From NCBI RefSeq assembly GCF_001411495.1, contig NZ_CP012982.1:1364001-1428000 (forward strand): a stretch of 64,000 nucleotides of DNA, written 5' to 3'. The notes beneath the pieces are model-generated. The model searched no databases. It worked only from the letters and a program-made list of their open reading frames with translations, and was not told where the DNA came from. Source of the DNA: Burkholderia cepacia ATCC 25416. GTDB taxonomy: Bacteria; Pseudomonadota; Gammaproteobacteria; Burkholderiales; Burkholderiaceae. Both the position numbers and the translations under genes were made by a program. Each line of letters starts with the position of its first letter. Position 1 is the stretch's first letter. Positions 33,176-40,527 of this stretch are shown here, piece after piece.

Positions 33176-34096
33176 ATGACCCGCATCCGCAATCCCCTGA
33201 ACATCGCGCAGCTCCAGGCGTTCGTCTCCGCCGCGCATCACAAGAGCCTGCGCGCCGCGGCGCGCGAACTCGGCGTCACGCAGCCCGCGATCACGCATAC
33301 GATCCGCGAGCTCGAAACGGCGCTCAACGCGGAGCTGCTCGCGCGCAGCGTCCGCGGCGTCGAGCTGACCGCGTGCGGCCATGCGCTGCTGCCGCGCGCC
33401 GAGCAACTGCTCGGCGATATCCGCCGCACGGTCGAGGCCGTCGAACAGGTGAAGGGCGAGATGTCCGGCCGCGTCGCGGTCGGCACGATGCCGTCGATCG
33501 CGCTGACGGCGCTGCCGCGCGCGGTGACGGCATTCCGCCGGTCGATGCCGGACGTGAGCCTGCATCTCGAGGAAGTGACGGTGCCCGACGCGCTCGCGCA
33601 GTTGCGCAACGGCACGCTCGACATCGCTGCGATGCACCACGTGCCCGCGCTCGACCGCGATTTCACGCAGTTGCCGCTGCTGTCGACCGAATTCACCGTC
33701 GTGATGCGCGAAGGCCACCCGCTCGCGCACGCGCGCCGGTTAGAGGAATTGCTCGATGCCGAGTGGATCGTCACCGTCGGCGCCGAGCAGTTTCCGCACA
33801 GCGTGATGGTCGGGATGTTCCAGGCGCACGGGCTGCCGCTGCCGAAGCGGCTCTTGCGCTCGCCGATGTCGTTCGCGGTGACGCTCGGGCTCGTCGCGCG
33901 CTCGGACGTGATCGGCTGCTTCACGCGCCCGCTCGCCGCGACGGTCGCGCCGCTCGGCATCCGCACGGCCGAACTCGACGAGCGCATACCGCGCTTCGAC
34001 CTGTCGATCATCGCGCGGCGCGACCTGCTGCCCACGCCCGCCGTCACGCAATTCGTCACGTGCCTGCAGCGTGCGGTCAACGAAACGCTCGGCTGA
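33176..34096 (+). CDS. LysR-family transcriptional regulator
   Basis: 306 residues. Helix-turn-helix: IAQLQAFVSAAHHKSLRAAA then LGVTQPAITHTIRELETAL. Effector domain from about residue 95. Start at 33176, chosen by family alignment; no strong ribosome site is visible. It lies between the GlxA-type regulator (67 bp upstream) and the orphan binding protein at 34323, without a divergent partner, so its target may be distant or the binding-protein gene itself. Confidence 0.9.
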   Translation: MTRIRNPLNIAQLQAFVSAAHHKSLRAAARELGVTQPAITHTIRELETALNAELLARSVRGVELTACGHALLPRAEQLLGDIRRTVEAVEQVKGEMSGRVAVGTMPSIALTALPRAVTAFRRSMPDVSLHLEEVTVPDALAQLRNGTLDIAAMHHVPALDRDFTQLPLLSTEFTVVMREGHPLAHARRLEELLDAEWIVTVGAEQFPHSVMVGMFQAHGLPLPKRLLRSPMSFAVTLGLVARSDVIGCFTRPLAATVAPLGIRTAELDERIPRFDLSIIARRDLLPTPAVTQFVTCLQRAVNETLG

Positions 34097-34115
34097 ATCG
34101 TTCCTGTGTCTGAAA

Positions 34116-34140
34116 CGGCGGCGCACGCAACGCGCCGCCG
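34116..34140 (+). terminator. hairpin after the LysR gene
   Basis: CGGCGGCGC / GCGCCGCCG, 9-bp perfect stem and 7-nt loop, 19 bp after the stop. No T-run. Confidence 0.4.
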
Positions 34141-34322
34141 CCGGGCCCGGTATCGGGGCTTGTCCTAGGCGCCCTGCCGGTATTTTGTCTTGATAATCTT
34201 GCGCACGTCGCGCGCCCGCATCGGGTGGGCGAAACGGACAGCCTGACGCGAAGCCGCGGCGGGCCGAAGGCTTACGGCGCGGCACAACCGCGCACCCATC
34301 GAACAAAACGAGGAGTCACCTG

Positions 34323-35105
34323 GTGAAAAAGATTCTTGCGGCTGTGACCGTTGCCCTGCTCGCCGTATCGGCCGGCAGCGCGTATGCGAAGGACTGGTCG
34401 ACCGTGCGGTTCGGCGTCGACGCAAGCTACCCGCCTTTCGAATCGAAAGGCGCTGACGGCAAGGTTGTAGGTTTCGACGTCGATCTCGGCAACGAAATCT
34501 GCCGCCGCATGAACGCGAAGTGCGTGTGGATCGAAAACGACTTCGACGGGATGATCCCGGCACTGAAGGCCCGCAAGTTCGACGGCGTGCTGTCGTCGAT
34601 GTCGATGACGCCGGCGCGTCAGGAACAGATCGCCTTCTCGGCGAAGCTGTTCAACACGCCGACGCGCCTCGTCACGAAGAAGGGTGCCGGCCTGATGCCG
34701 ACGGCCGAATCGCTGAAGGGCAAGTCGGTCGGCGTCGAGCAGGGCACGATCCAGGAAACCTACGCGAAGACGTACTGGGCCCCGAAGGGCGTGAACGTCG
34801 TGCCTTACCAGAACCAGGACCAGGTCTACGCCGACCTGATCTCCGGCCGTCTGGACGGCGCGCTGCAGGACGCGGTGCAGGCCGAAATCGGCTTCCTGAA
34901 GACCCCGCGCGGCGCGAACTACGACTTCGCCGGCAAGGATCTCGACGATCCGAAGACGCTCGGCGAAGGCGCCGGCATCGGCCTGCGCAAGGAAGACACC
35001 GACCTGAAGGCGAAGATCGACAGCGCGATCGCCGGCATGCGCAAGGACGGCACGTACGCGAAGATCGCGAAGAAGTACTTCGATTTCGACGTCTACGGCA
35101 AGTAA
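34323..35105 (+). CDS. basic/polar amino-acid ABC transporter binding protein (HisJ/ArgT-like)
   Basis: 260 residues. Signal peptide MKKILAAVTVALLAVSAGSAYA, then the SBP-3 fold with RFGVDASYPPFESKGADGK, GFDVDLGNEICRRMNAKC and NDFDGMIPALKARKFDGVLS. Binds a cationic amino acid in the periplasm. The start codon is GTG at 34323, fixed by the signal peptide and the site GAGGAGTCACCTG. No permease or ATPase genes are adjacent, so it is an orphan that must dock to a transporter encoded elsewhere. Paralogue of the truncated gene at 1-294. A strong terminator follows. Confidence 0.92.
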   Translation: MKKILAAVTVALLAVSAGSAYAKDWSTVRFGVDASYPPFESKGADGKVVGFDVDLGNEICRRMNAKCVWIENDFDGMIPALKARKFDGVLSSMSMTPARQEQIAFSAKLFNTPTRLVTKKGAGLMPTAESLKGKSVGVEQGTIQETYAKTYWAPKGVNVVPYQNQDQVYADLISGRLDGALQDAVQAEIGFLKTPRGANYDFAGKDLDDPKTLGEGAGIGLRKEDTDLKAKIDSAIAGMRKDGTYAKIAKKYFDFDVYGK

Positions 35106-35140
35106 TCCGCCACGCAAGCGCACGCTTCGCTTCGGCACGA

Positions 35141-35168
35141 ACGGGCTCCGCAAGGAGCCCGTTTTTTT
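35141..35168 (+). terminator. intrinsic terminator of the binding-protein gene
   Basis: ACGGGCTCC / GGAGCCCGT perfect 9-bp stem, GCAA tetraloop, seven T. Confidence 0.93.
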
Positions 35169-35329
35169 CGTGCACGGCGGCCGCGGCGTTATTTTTTCCG
35201 CACCAACCTGATGATTCGCAACGAAAATCGGCGCGTTCTGGCGCCGGTTTGATGGGGGCGAGGAAGGCAACGTACAATCGATCTTCCACGCACACCGGAT
35301 CATTCGCGGCTGCGCCGCACTCCCCCATC

Positions 35330-36445
35330 ATGCAAACGCAGACCCATCCGCTGATTTCCCCCGCCGTCGGTACCGAACGCCAGATCACGAGCTTTCACTA
35401 CGGCCCGCGCGGCGGCAAGAAGGTCTACATCCAGTCGTCGCTGCACGCGGACGAACTGCCCGGCATGCTGGTCGCCACGCTGCTGCGCCGCAAGATCGCC
35501 GCGCTCGAAACGGCCGGCAAGCTGCGCGGCGAAGTCGTCATCGTGCCCGTACCGAACCCGATCGGCCTGTCGCAGCACGTGTTCGGCGATCACCTCGGCC
35601 GCTTCGAGCTCGGCTCGATGCAGAACTTCAACCGCAATTTCTACGATCTCGCGGCGCTCGTGCTGCCGCGCGTCGAACACCGCCTCACGCACGATGCGCA
35701 GCACAACCTCGTCGCCGTGCGCGCCGCGATGCGCGAAGCGCTCGACGAGCAGAAGCCGCGCACCGAGCTCGATTCGCAGCGCCTCGCGCTGCAGAAGCTG
35801 TCGTTCGACGCCGATATCGTGCTCGACCTGCACTGCGACAGCGATGCGGTGATGCACCTCTACACGAATCCCGATCTGTGGACCGACGTCGAGCCGCTGG
35901 CGCGCTATCTCGACGCGCAGGCATCGCTGCTCGCGCTGAATTCGGTCGGCAATCCGTTCGATGAAATCCACAGCTTCTGCTGGTCGGATCTGCGCAGCCG
36001 TTTCGGCGACCGCTTCCCGATCCCGAACGGCGCGATTTCCGTCACGGTCGAACTGCGCAGCGAACGCGACGTGTCGTACGAGTTCGCCGAAAAGGACGCG
36101 CAGGCGATCGTCGAATACCTGACCGAGCGCGGTGTCGTCGAAGGCACGCCGGCACCGCTGCCGCCGCTCGCGCATCCGGCCACGCCGCTCGCGGGCACCG
36201 ATCCGCTCGTCGCGCCCGTGTCGGGCGTGATCGTGTTCCGCACGCCGGTCGGCGTGATGATCGAGGCCGGCCAGGCCGTGGCCGACATCGTCGATCCGCT
36301 GACCGATCGTGTCGTCACGCTGAAGAGCAGCGTGTCGGGCGTGCTGTACGCACGCCAGATCGTGCGCTTCGCGACGGCCGGCATGGAAGTCGCGCGCATC
36401 GCGGGCGCGACCGCGATCCGCACGGGTTCGCTGCTGTCGGCCTGA
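35330..36445 (+). CDS. succinylglutamate desuccinylase/aspartoacylase family protein
   Basis: 371 residues. Zinc-carboxypeptidase-like fold: metal ligands in SSLHADELPGM (H and E) and VLDLHCDSDAV (H), the arginine and asparagine of the substrate site in NFNRNFYD, and the catalytic Glu in SVTVELRSERD. An added C-terminal barrel-sandwich lobe (VAPVSGVIVFRTPVGVMIEAGQ) resembles a biotinyl/lipoyl-type domain, common in this subgroup. Deacylates N-acyl amino acids or similar. Start at 35330, consistent with the family. Being just downstream of an amino-acid binding protein may be meaningful, but a terminator separates them. Confidence 0.88.
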   Translation: MQTQTHPLISPAVGTERQITSFHYGPRGGKKVYIQSSLHADELPGMLVATLLRRKIAALETAGKLRGEVVIVPVPNPIGLSQHVFGDHLGRFELGSMQNFNRNFYDLAALVLPRVEHRLTHDAQHNLVAVRAAMREALDEQKPRTELDSQRLALQKLSFDADIVLDLHCDSDAVMHLYTNPDLWTDVEPLARYLDAQASLLALNSVGNPFDEIHSFCWSDLRSRFGDRFPIPNGAISVTVELRSERDVSYEFAEKDAQAIVEYLTERGVVEGTPAPLPPLAHPATPLAGTDPLVAPVSGVIVFRTPVGVMIEAGQAVADIVDPLTDRVVTLKSSVSGVLYARQIVRFATAGMEVARIAGATAIRTGSLLSA

Positions 36446-36515
36446 GCGGCCGGCCCGCGCGCCGGGTCACGGCGCGTATCGGGCATCTCCCGGCGCTCAC
36501 CCGCGCGCACCAACG

Positions 36516-36541
36516 AAATCGCCCGCTTGCGCGGGCGATTT
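36516..36541. terminator. terminator hairpin between convergent genes
   Basis: Perfect 11-bp stem AAATCGCCCGC / GCGGGCGATTT with TTGC loop, midway between the desuccinylase-family gene and metQ. A-rich on one side and T-rich on the other, so possibly bidirectional. Confidence 0.75.
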
Positions 36542-36595
36542 GCTTTCCGGAATGCCCGGCGATCCATCCGGCCGGGCGAAGGCACGCGTGGGCGT

Positions 36596-37402
36596 TCAGA
36601 ACGCCGGCACGATCGCGCCGCCGAACTTCTGGTCGATGAACTTGCGCACGTCGGCCGATTCATAGGCCGCGACGAGTTTCTTCACCCACGGCTTGTCCTT
36701 GTCCTGCGCGCGCACGGCGATCAGGTTCGCATACGGCCCGCGCAGGTCCTCGATCGCGATCGCATCCTTCACCGGCGTGAGCCCGGCCTTCACCGCGTAG
36801 TCGGTGTTGATCGACGCGGCGTCGAGATCGGGCAGCGCGCGCGGCAGTTGGGCGGAGTCGAGTTCGACGATCTTGATCTTCTTCGGGTTCTCGGCGACGT
36901 CGAGCGGCGTCGCGTTCACGCCGTTGGTACCGACGCCCGGCTTCAGCTTGATCACGCCGTATTTCTGCAGCAGCAGCAGCGCGCGGTTGCCGTTCGACGG
37001 ATCGTTCTGGATCCCGACCTTCGCGCCCACCGGCAAATCCTTCAGCGACTTGATCTTCTTCGAATAGAAACCCATCGGCGCCGTGTAGGTGAGCCCGACG
37101 TTGACGATCTTGTAGCCGCGCTGCTTGATCTGGCTGTCGAGGAACGGCTGGTGCTGGAAGCCGTTCGCGTCCAGGTCGCCGGCATCGAGCGCCGCGTTCG
37201 GCTGCACGTAGTCGTTGAATTCGATGACCTTGATCGCGAGGCCTTCGCGCGCGGCGACCTTCGTCACCTCGGTCCAGATCTGCGCGTCGGGGCCGCTCAT
37301 CGTGCCGATCTTCAGCGTTTGCGAGTCGGCGTGCGCGCCGGGCGCCGCGAATGCCAGTGCGGCTGCGAGCGCGCCGAGGCCGGTCAGGAATGAACGTCGC
37401 AT
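36596..37402 (-). CDS. metQ: MetQ/NlpA-family substrate-binding protein
   Basis: 268 residues. Signal peptide RRSFLTGLGALAAALAFAAPGAHA (Tat-like RRSFL; no lipobox cysteine, unlike many MetQ lipoproteins). Mature blocks LKIGTMSGPDAQIWTEV, VIEFNDYVQPNAALDAGDLD and ANGFQHQPFLDSQ are characteristic of methionine-binding proteins. It captures D- or L-methionine for the MetNI importer, but no metN or metI is adjacent, so it is an orphan. The start at 37402 is behind AGAGGACACC; the longer frame has no signal. Symbol is by similarity only. Confidence 0.85.
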   Translation of the reverse strand: MRRSFLTGLGALAAALAFAAPGAHADSQTLKIGTMSGPDAQIWTEVTKVAAREGLAIKVIEFNDYVQPNAALDAGDLDANGFQHQPFLDSQIKQRGYKIVNVGLTYTAPMGFYSKKIKSLKDLPVGAKVGIQNDPSNGNRALLLLQKYGVIKLKPGVGTNGVNATPLDVAENPKKIKIVELDSAQLPRALPDLDAASINTDYAVKAGLTPVKDAIAIEDLRGPYANLIAVRAQDKDKPWVKKLVAAYESADVRKFIDQKFGGAIVPAF

Positions 37403-37710
37403 GGTGTCCTCTTGTCCCGTGTCGTTTGTTGGAAGACGGATCGTGGCACGGGGCCGGAACGCCACCAACCAAGCTTATTTCATGTGCATATTCCGGGGCC
37501 GGATCGATTCTCAGCCGAATTCGGTATAACCCCGGGCAGCGCAACCGGGCAGAATTCAATGTCGCATCGGCGCCACACATTCTTCATATGACAGTCGCTG
37601 TCATATTCATTACGTGGCCCCTCGATAAAGTTGCCGCCGGTCCGTGAAAGCGCCCACAGAGAGCGCCGGAACCGCAACTGGACACGCCATTTATTCGCTC
37701 GGAGAATCCT
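37403..37710. other. 308-bp divergent promoter region of metQ and the porin
   Basis: No gene seen. It contains a 21-bp palindrome (37586-37606), a ribosome site GGAGAATCC before the porin TTG start, and AT-richer stretches near 37475 and 37600 that probably hold the two promoters. Confidence 0.6.
37586..37606. promoter_or_regulatory. 21-bp perfect palindrome upstream of the porin
   Basis: ATATGACAG-TCG-CTGTCATAT, 9-bp perfect arms, 105-125 bp before the porin start. The length and symmetry mark it as a likely operator or an mRNA leader hairpin. No regulator gene is adjacent. Confidence 0.6.
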
Positions 37711-38868
37711 TTGAACAAGAAACTGTTGACCATCGCCGTCCTGGCAGCAACGGCCGGCACGGCGCACGCACAAAGCAGCGTGACGCTGTACGGCGTCATC
37801 GATGCCGGTATCAGCTACGTGAACCACAGCAAGACCGCCAACGGCGGCTCGGGCAAGCTGTTCAAGTATGACGACGGCGTTGCCCAGGGCAGCCGTTGGG
37901 GCCTGCGCGGCACCGAAGACCTCGGTGGCGGCCTGAAGGCGATCTTCGTGCTCGAAAACGGCTTCAACAGCGGTAACGGCACGATCGGCCAGGGCGGCGC
38001 GATCTTCGGCCGCCAGGCTTACGTCGGCCTGAGCCAGTCGCAATACGGCACGGTCACGTTCGGCCGCCAGTACTCGTTCTCGACCGACATCCTCGGCTCG
38101 AACTACTCGACGGGCGGCAACACGGTCGCGGGCAACTACGCGTACCACGTGAACGACATCGACCAGCTCACGTCGAGCCGCATCAACAACGCCGTGAAGT
38201 TCCAGAGCGCGAACTACTCGGGCTTCACGTTCGGCGCGTTGTACGGCTTCTCGAACTCGACGGACTTCGCCGGCGCACCGGCAACGACGTCGGGCACGAC
38301 GACGACGGCAGGCTCGTCGCGCGCATACAGCTTCGGCCTGAACTACGCGAACGGCCCGCTGTCGGTCGGCGCAGCCTACACGGACATCCGCTTCCCGAGC
38401 CAGTCGACGCCGGCCTTCTCGACGTCGATCGCGAACCTGAGCACGGGCAACGTCCGCGACCTGCGCACCTACGGTGTGGGCGGCCGCTACGTCTGGGGCC
38501 CGGCAACGGCATGGCTGCTGTGGACGCGTACGCAGTTCTCGACCGTCTCGGGCGCGGGCGGCACGTTCTACAACGCGTATGAAGCAGGCGCGAAGTACGC
38601 GTTCACGCCGGCCCTGTCGGGCGGCCTGGGCTACACGTACACGAACGCGACGCAGAACGGCAACTCGTGGCACTGGAATCAGGTCAACGGTATCGCCGAC
38701 TACGCACTCAGCAAGCGTACCGACGTGTACGGCCTGGTCGTGTACCAGCAGGCATCGGGCAAGGGCGTGCAAGCGCAGATCGGCTCGAGCACGAGCTACT
38801 TCAACACGTCGGGCACGGGTTCGAAGAACCAGATCGCCGCTCGTATCGGTATCCGTCACAAGTTCTAA
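37711..38868 (+). CDS. major outer-membrane porin (OpcP-like), TTG start
   Basis: 385 residues. Signal peptide LLTIAVLAATAGTAHA, mature start QSSVTLYGVIDAGISYV, then GSRWGLRGTEDLGGGLKAIFVLENGF, FGRQAYVGLSQSQYGTVTFGRQ and the terminal ARIGIRHKF. Trimeric 16-strand general porin. The start must be TTG at 37711, because it directly precedes the signal peptide and follows GGAGAATCC. Codon choice is highly restricted (GGC, AAC, TAC, TCG nearly throughout), as in strongly expressed genes, and a strong terminator follows. Compared with the operon porin at 10468, it is likely a housekeeping porin. Confidence 0.95.
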   Translation: MNKKLLTIAVLAATAGTAHAQSSVTLYGVIDAGISYVNHSKTANGGSGKLFKYDDGVAQGSRWGLRGTEDLGGGLKAIFVLENGFNSGNGTIGQGGAIFGRQAYVGLSQSQYGTVTFGRQYSFSTDILGSNYSTGGNTVAGNYAYHVNDIDQLTSSRINNAVKFQSANYSGFTFGALYGFSNSTDFAGAPATTSGTTTTAGSSRAYSFGLNYANGPLSVGAAYTDIRFPSQSTPAFSTSIANLSTGNVRDLRTYGVGGRYVWGPATAWLLWTRTQFSTVSGAGGTFYNAYEAGAKYAFTPALSGGLGYTYTNATQNGNSWHWNQVNGIADYALSKRTDVYGLVVYQQASGKGVQAQIGSSTSYFNTSGTGSKNQIAARIGIRHKF

Positions 38869-38902
38869 AGCATCCGCTTAACTCGCGGATCACGACGGCA
38901 AG

Positions 38903-38933
38903 AAGCGCCCCGCTCCACGCGGGGCGCTTTTTT
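38903..38933 (+). terminator. intrinsic terminator of the porin gene
   Basis: AAGCGCCCCGC / GCGGGGCGCTT perfect 11-bp stem, 5-nt loop and a T-run of six. Confidence 0.95.
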
Positions 38934-38992
38934 ATGGGCTTTTAAGTTTCGCTTAATTCTGGGCTGAGAGGATGCTCTCACCCCCCCTGTTG

Positions 38993-39021
38993 GCCGCCTG
39001 AACATCGGCGGCTTTTTTTTT
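38993..39021 (+). terminator. second intrinsic terminator, with nine T
   Basis: GCCGCC / GGCGGC stem with 8-nt loop followed by nine consecutive T. It lies 60 bp after the porin terminator with no gene between, but with another hairpin (TGAGAG/CTCTCA, 38965-38980). Either a backup terminator or the end of a small RNA. Confidence 0.8.
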
Positions 39022-39072
39022 GAACCGCCGACGGCGCCGCCATCGATTGCCCACAAGACAGGATCGGAGGCC

Positions 39073-39336
39073 ATGATGATCGAAGATACCGTTTTCAGCC
39101 ATCTGCACGCGATTCTGACGTGCCAACACTCGATGCCGGTCCAGAGCTGCCGCGTATCGGTCGAAATGCAGCGCCCGTGGGGACGGCCGTATCGTCTCGT
39201 CGAATGGACGATGCATCTCGACGCACCCGCGCGGCGCCAGATCGTGCCGGCCGAATCGACCGACGAAGAAATCGCCGAGGTTGTCGCGTCGCACGTGCCG
39301 GGCCGGCTTTACGGCGACGGCCGGCTGCAGTTCTGA
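39073..39336 (+). CDS. small hypothetical protein, 87 residues
   Basis: No family recognised. Starts behind a good site (CGGAGGCC) at 39073, with a second ATG immediately after. Soluble and acidic-neutral in the second half (AESTDEEIAEVVASHVPGR). VEWTMHLDAPARRQIVP suggests a small alpha/beta protein. Codon use matches the neighbours, so I regard it as real. It is preceded by a strong terminator, so it has its own promoter. Confidence 0.7.
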   Translation: MMIEDTVFSHLHAILTCQHSMPVQSCRVSVEMQRPWGRPYRLVEWTMHLDAPARRQIVPAESTDEEIAEVVASHVPGRLYGDGRLQF

Positions 39337-39460
39337 ACGCCGTCCCGTTCCACCCGCTGCCTGTCTTTCGAGCGCGCCGCACGCATCGTGCGGCAGTCGG
39401 TCTCGTTTGATGCAGCAACGAAACCTGCTACGCTGCGCGTTTTCGTCCACGCAACACACG

Positions 39461-39844
39461 ATGGAAAACGCATTCAACGAACGCGGCGTGATGATCACGC
39501 GCAACGGCCTGTCGGCCGCCGGGCAGGTATTCGCGCTGCGTGACATCCGCCACGTCGATGTCGTCAAGATTCCGAAAAACCGCCTCGTGCCGTCGCTGAT
39601 CTCGCTGATCGGCGCGGCCGCCGCCGTCGCGGGCGGCATCGCCGGATCGAGCGCCGCGCTCGTCGTCGGCGTGATGCTCGCCGTCGTCGGTTATCTCGCG
39701 TGGACCACGCAGGACGTCACGTATCGCCTGATGGTCGAGATGCCCGACGGCAACCGCGAAGCGCTGTCGAGCGTCGACGTCGAGTTCGTCGAACGCGTCG
39801 CGCAGGTCGTGCGCGATGCGCAGGCCGCAACGACGGCCGGCTGA
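39461..39844 (+). CDS. DUF6232-like small membrane protein
   Basis: 127 residues. An N-terminal soluble strand-rich part (MITRNGLSAAGQVFALRDIRHVDVVK) is followed by two membrane segments (LISLIGAAAAVAGGIAGSSA and ALVVGVMLAVVGYLAW), then a soluble part (YRLMVEMPDGNREALSSVD) typical of PH-like folds with a split. This layout is that of DUF6232 proteins. Function unknown. Start at 39461 fits the start of family similarity; the frame is open further upstream. Confidence 0.7.
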   Translation: MENAFNERGVMITRNGLSAAGQVFALRDIRHVDVVKIPKNRLVPSLISLIGAAAAVAGGIAGSSAALVVGVMLAVVGYLAWTTQDVTYRLMVEMPDGNREALSSVDVEFVERVAQVVRDAQAATTAG

Positions 39845-40031
39845 TTCCGTTCACATCCCTGCACGCTTCAATCCGTGGTGCCCGGCCGCGCGCGGCGCGT
39901 TTCGCGTCGCGCAACGGCGCCCTCGATTGCCCCGTCGAATCGCATTCCGCCAACGCCTCGCCTGCGCTGCGTACGCCGACCGCCTAGTATGGAAAGAGCG
40001 GCTCGTCGCCGCATCGTCCGAGGAGGCCAGC

Positions 40032-40259
40032 ATGAACGTCCAGACGCTGTCCGGCACGCTTCGCGCGCAGGAACTGCTGATCGTGTCGATGGTCCGCGCG
40101 CTTCCCCCTGACGCACGCCGTGCGCTCGTCGACCTCTACACCGAGCAGATCGCGTTCGCCGAGCAGGCCGGCCTCGAAGGCCACGGCGATCGCGCGACGC
40201 ACGATGCGTTCATCACGCATGCGCGCAACCTGCTGATCCGCATCGAAGCACTCGCCTAG
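40032..40259 (+). CDS. small hypothetical protein, 75 residues
   Basis: Starts at 40032 behind CGAGGAGGCCAGC, a strong ribosome site. Helical, no membrane segment: TLRAQELLIVSMVRALPPDA, ALVDLYTEQIAFAEQAG and FITHARNLLIRIEALA. No family recognised. Independent gene lying upstream of the haem operon, separated from it by 268 bp. Confidence 0.7.
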   Translation: MNVQTLSGTLRAQELLIVSMVRALPPDARRALVDLYTEQIAFAEQAGLEGHGDRATHDAFITHARNLLIRIEALA

Positions 40260-40341
40260 AGCCTGTTCACGCTCGTGGCGGGCTTGCTCCACGGCCCGCG
40301 TTTCTTCCGAATTTTTCGACGCAGCTCGCCCGAGCCGCGCA

Positions 40342-40355
40342 GGTGAGCGCTCACC
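40342..40355. promoter_or_regulatory. 14-bp perfect palindrome before the Fur box
   Basis: GGTGAGCGCTCACC, between the small protein gene and hmuR. Its core TGAGCGCTCA equals that of the tetR operator at 18467-18476. It may be an operator or part of a terminator without T-run. Confidence 0.4.
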
Positions 40356-40383
40356 CACGCGCGCCGCTTTTCGTTCTTGTATT

Positions 40384-40402
40384 GATAATAATTCTCATTT
40401 AC
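40384..40402 (+). promoter_or_regulatory. Fur box of the haem uptake operon
   Basis: GATAATAATTCTCATTTAC agrees with the 19-bp Fur consensus (GATAATGATAATCATTATC) at 14 of 19 positions, 126-144 bp before the hmuR start, in an AT-rich island. Indicates repression by Fur-iron and induction in iron starvation. Confidence 0.85.
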
Positions 40403-40527
40403 ACTGGCAAAATTGTCAGTTGCCTTTCAATTCGCCGCTCGCCGCATTCCGTGCGCGGGCGGGCCAGCCAGGTGAACGCGTCACCCAGCCAGCCTTCGGG
40501 CTTGTTTTCGTCAATGGGAGACCACCT

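Noticed and set aside
38961..39012. Possible TPP riboswitch because of a CTGAGA motif
   Set aside because: The rest of the THI element is missing, and the CTGAGA belongs to a small hairpin; no thiamine gene follows.
39376..39394. GCCGCACG-CAT-CGTGCGGC as terminator of the 87-residue protein gene
   Set aside because: Good stem but no T-run. Kept out of the feature list because a random GC-rich stem is plausible.
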